The position numbers and the translations under genes were made by a program. DNA of 8,684 nucleotides from Bacteroidetes bacterium CG23_combo_of_CG06-09_8_20_14_all_32_9 (GTDB taxonomy: Bacteria; Bacteroidota; Bacteroidia; Bacteroidales; GWA2-32-17), in assembly GCA_002771395.1 (NCBI GenBank), contig PCSS01000149.1:1-8684 (forward strand). The letters run 5' to 3'. The notes below the pieces were generated by a model. It saw only the letters and a list, made by a program, of their open reading frames with translations, was not told where the DNA came from and did not search any database. Positions within the stretch are counted from its first letter, which is position 1, and each line of letters begins with the position of its first letter. Positions 7,013 to 8,684 of this stretch are shown piece by piece.

Positions 7013-7719
7013 TTTGCAGATTTTGAATTTACTGAAATAATGGTTTGGTAATACAAATGACCTATCTTAATATGCTGTTCAATAGGTTCATTAAGAATAA
7101 CATATGCCTGGTCAATTGCAATAACCATTTTATTAATTAAACCATAATTTACAGCATATTGTTCAATAGTTAAATATTTATTTATATATGATTCGCTATT
7201 CTCCTGATTTACTGTTAATACCGAATCGAAAAATAATCCGTTTAAAGTTACCGGTTGGTCAATACCTGTAATGATATAAGTTTTTGCATCTAAAGTATTA
7301 AAAGCATTGCCATCCCATGATTTTTCGTTTTCGGGTGGAAAAATAATTTTAACAAATCTTTGATTTTCTTCAACACTATGAGCCTGATTATTTAAAATCT
7401 GATTTTCCCAAACATCTGAAATTTGCCATGCCTGAGAAGAATCGGCACGTTTATATCTTTCAAGCCTCCAAGCCGTGTTTCCACTGTTGTCGGTAAAAAA
7501 TGAGTCGATTCTCTCTTTTAATTCGTAAATAACTGTATCATATTTATTTATAGTATCGTCAATGGTTATATCTGTAACTTTGTAAATACGTTGCAAACCA
7601 TGCTTTAGTGGGAAATAGTTGAACTTGTAATTAACAGGTACAGGAGCATTTTCTTTTCTGCACCCCGAAAATATTACTAACAACACACATAAAAAACCAT
7701 ATATTTGCCGGAAACTCAT
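7009..7719 (-). CDS. Small lipoprotein of unknown function
   Basis: This 236-residue protein begins with a short lipoprotein signal (MSFRQIYGFLCVLLVIFSGC), with Cys20 as the likely lipidated residue. Phe rather than Leu at -3 makes the lipobox imperfect. The mature part looks beta-rich, with alternating polar and aromatic residues, for example NYFPLKHGLQRIYKVTDI and DTVIYELKERIDSFF. It resembles Bacteroidota lipoproteins of unknown function in style, and I cannot name a family. It is probably anchored in the outer or inner membrane facing the periplasm. Its TGA stop overlaps the ATG of the S8 protease, so the two are likely made together; a role as partner, chaperone or inhibitor of that protease is only a guess. 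A promoter-like element lies just upstream, over the mnmA stop codon. Confidence 0.85.
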   Translation of the reverse strand: MSFRQIYGFLCVLLVIFSGCRKENAPVPVNYKFNYFPLKHGLQRIYKVTDITIDDTINKYDTVIYELKERIDSFFTDNSGNTAWRLERYKRADSSQAWQISDVWENQILNNQAHSVEENQRFVKIIFPPENEKSWDGNAFNTLDAKTYIITGIDQPVTLNGLFFDSVLTVNQENSESYINKYLTIEQYAVNYGLINKMVIAIDQAYVILNEPIEQHIKIGHLYYQTIISVNSKSAK

Positions 7720-7740
7720 AATTTATATTTTAGCAAAAGG

Positions 7741-7748
7741 CAAATTTA
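7741..7748 (-). promoter_or_regulatory. Candidate -7 element over the mnmA stop codon
   Basis: On the minus strand TAAATTTG (7748 to 7741) matches TAnnTTTG exactly, and its first three bases are the mnmA stop codon. TTG trinucleotides lie 17 and 20 nt further upstream (7766-7771), close to the usual -33 spacing. Transcription would start near 7735, giving a leader of about 15 nt before the lipoprotein ATG at 7719. Confidence 0.45.
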
Positions 7749-8684
7749 CAAAATAATTCCGCCACCAACAACATCGCTGCCTTCGTAAAAAACAGCAGAC
7801 TGTCCGGGAGCAATAGCATAAAGCGGTTCGTTAGTTTTAACATAAAAACAATTTTGTTCCTGTAAAATTGTAGCAGCAACTGGTGGGGTTTTATAGCGGA
7901 TTTTAAGTTGAACCTGTTGGTTAGGTTTTATTTTTGAATATTTTATTAAATTAACCTGATGAATTTTAAGACTATGGCAAATTAAATTATCATAACTTCC
8001 TAAAACAATTTCATTTGCTTTGGGGCGAATTTCAACCACAAAACGTGGTTCACCAAGTGCAATTCCAAGTCCTTTTCGTTGTCCGATAGTGTAATACGGA
8101 AAACCTTTATGTCGCCCTAAAATTTTTCCATCGGTAGAAATAAAATTACCGCAACCGATTTTATCATCAATATCAGGAATCTGTTCTTTTAAAAATTTGC
8201 GGTAATCGTTTTTTGGGATAAAGCATATTTCCTGACTTTCGCGCTTATTAACAAGATTCGCCATGCCTTTTTCGGTTGCCTGTTTTTTAATATCAGTTTT
8301 TTTCCATTTTCCGAGCGGAAAAATTGTTCGTGCAAGATTTTGCTGTGTAAGCATCCATAAGAAATAAGTTTGGTCTTTAGTTTCGTCGGCACCGCGACAA
8401 AGTATATAACGGTTATTTTCTCTGCGCACCTGTGCATAATGTCCGGTGGCGATAAATTTACATTCCAGTTTATCGGCGAGTGTTATAACATCACCCCATT
8501 TTGTTACAGCATTACAACGCACACAGGGGTTAGGGGTTCGACCTGCCAGATATTCACTTACAAATTCTTTAATTACGGTTTTATTAAAATGTTCGCGTAA
8601 ATCAAGCACGTGGTGCGAAATTCCTGTTTTTTCAGCAAATTGCTTTGCTTCCATAATTGAATCAATGCTGCAACACCCTTTTTG
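7746..8684 (-). CDS. mnmA: tRNA-specific 2-thiouridylase MnmA, N-terminus off window
   Basis: MnmA is a cytoplasmic ATP-dependent enzyme that makes 2-thiouridine at the wobble base (U34) of Lys, Glu and Gln tRNAs. The frame is open to the right edge, and the ten residues before the first ATG (QKGCCSIDSI) continue the family pattern. That ATG at 8654 is therefore internal, and the true start, with the SGGVDSS ATP-binding loop, lies beyond the window. Visible signatures are GRTPNPCVRCN with the catalytic Cys (codon 8514-8516), ATGHYA, DQTYFLW, SQEICFIPKNDYR with the second catalytic Cys (codon 8223-8225), and YTIGQRKGLGI. The position equivalent to E. coli Asp99 is Cys, giving the CxxC form common in many relatives. 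The 312 codons present fit a protein of roughly 350-370 residues. It leads the minus-strand series, with 26 nt before the lipoprotein gene. Confidence 0.96.
   Translation of the reverse strand, partial: QKGCCSIDSIMEAKQFAEKTGISHHVLDLREHFNKTVIKEFVSEYLAGRTPNPCVRCNAVTKWGDVITLADKLECKFIATGHYAQVRRENNRYILCRGADETKDQTYFLWMLTQQNLARTIFPLGKWKKTDIKKQATEKGMANLVNKRESQEICFIPKNDYRKFLKEQIPDIDDKIGCGNFISTDGKILGRHKGFPYYTIGQRKGLGIALGEPRFVVEIRPKANEIVLGSYDNLICHSLKIHQVNLIKYSKIKPNQQVQLKIRYKTPPVAATILQEQNCFYVKTNEPLYAIAPGQSAVFYEGSDVVGGGIIL

Noticed and set aside
7700..7707. TATATTTG on the plus strand inside the lipoprotein gene
   Set aside because: It points against the genes and no plus-strand gene follows, so it is most likely a chance match in AT-rich coding sequence.
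8652..8654. ATG as the mnmA start
   Set aside because: The frame is open to the window edge and the residues before this Met fit MnmA; starting here would remove the ATP-binding loop.

Overview
This AT-rich window looks like a chromosomal piece of a Bacteroidota (Bacteroidia-like) bacterium. The strongest clue is an S8 protease whose C-terminus has the form of a type IX secretion sorting domain, a system known from this phylum. Supporting clues are several exact matches to the phylum's TAnnTTTG -7 promoter element and weak Shine-Dalgarno sequences. Most of the window is ordinary housekeeping and envelope content. I see no CRISPR array, tRNA, rRNA, transposase or recognisable defence system.

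Bases 1-545 hold no supportable gene. They contain a degenerate heptamer array, two exact -7 matches and two possible stem-loops. A plus-strand gene for an acidic, TPR-like protein of unknown function follows (546-1316). From 1317 to 1631 there is no gene: this stretch holds a GC-rich inverted-repeat island (1353-1430) and a hairpin (1495-1529) placed to terminate transcription from both sides. Together, 460-1600 reads as a small accessory block.

From 1632 to the right edge everything is on the minus strand. In transcription order the genes are mnmA (5' end beyond the window; tRNA 2-thiolation), a small lipoprotein, a T9SS-sorted subtilisin-like protease, xseA and xseB (exonuclease VII) and an LtaS-like membrane phosphotransferase/sulfatase-fold enzyme. 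The lipoprotein and protease overlap by ATGA and are probably co-translated. xseA and xseB are 6 nt apart and make the two subunits of one enzyme. A promoter-like element overlapping the mnmA stop codon could drive the lipoprotein-protease pair separately. The gaps before xseA (111 nt) and before the LtaS-like gene (191 nt) both carry period-7 repeats, so it is unclear how far one transcript runs.

The points most worth a second look are the recurring period-7 arrays of different unit sequence, the GC-rich structured island, the overlapped lipoprotein/T9SS protease pair, and a serine at the expected nucleophile position of the LtaS-like enzyme. I did not find a clear new multi-gene system.
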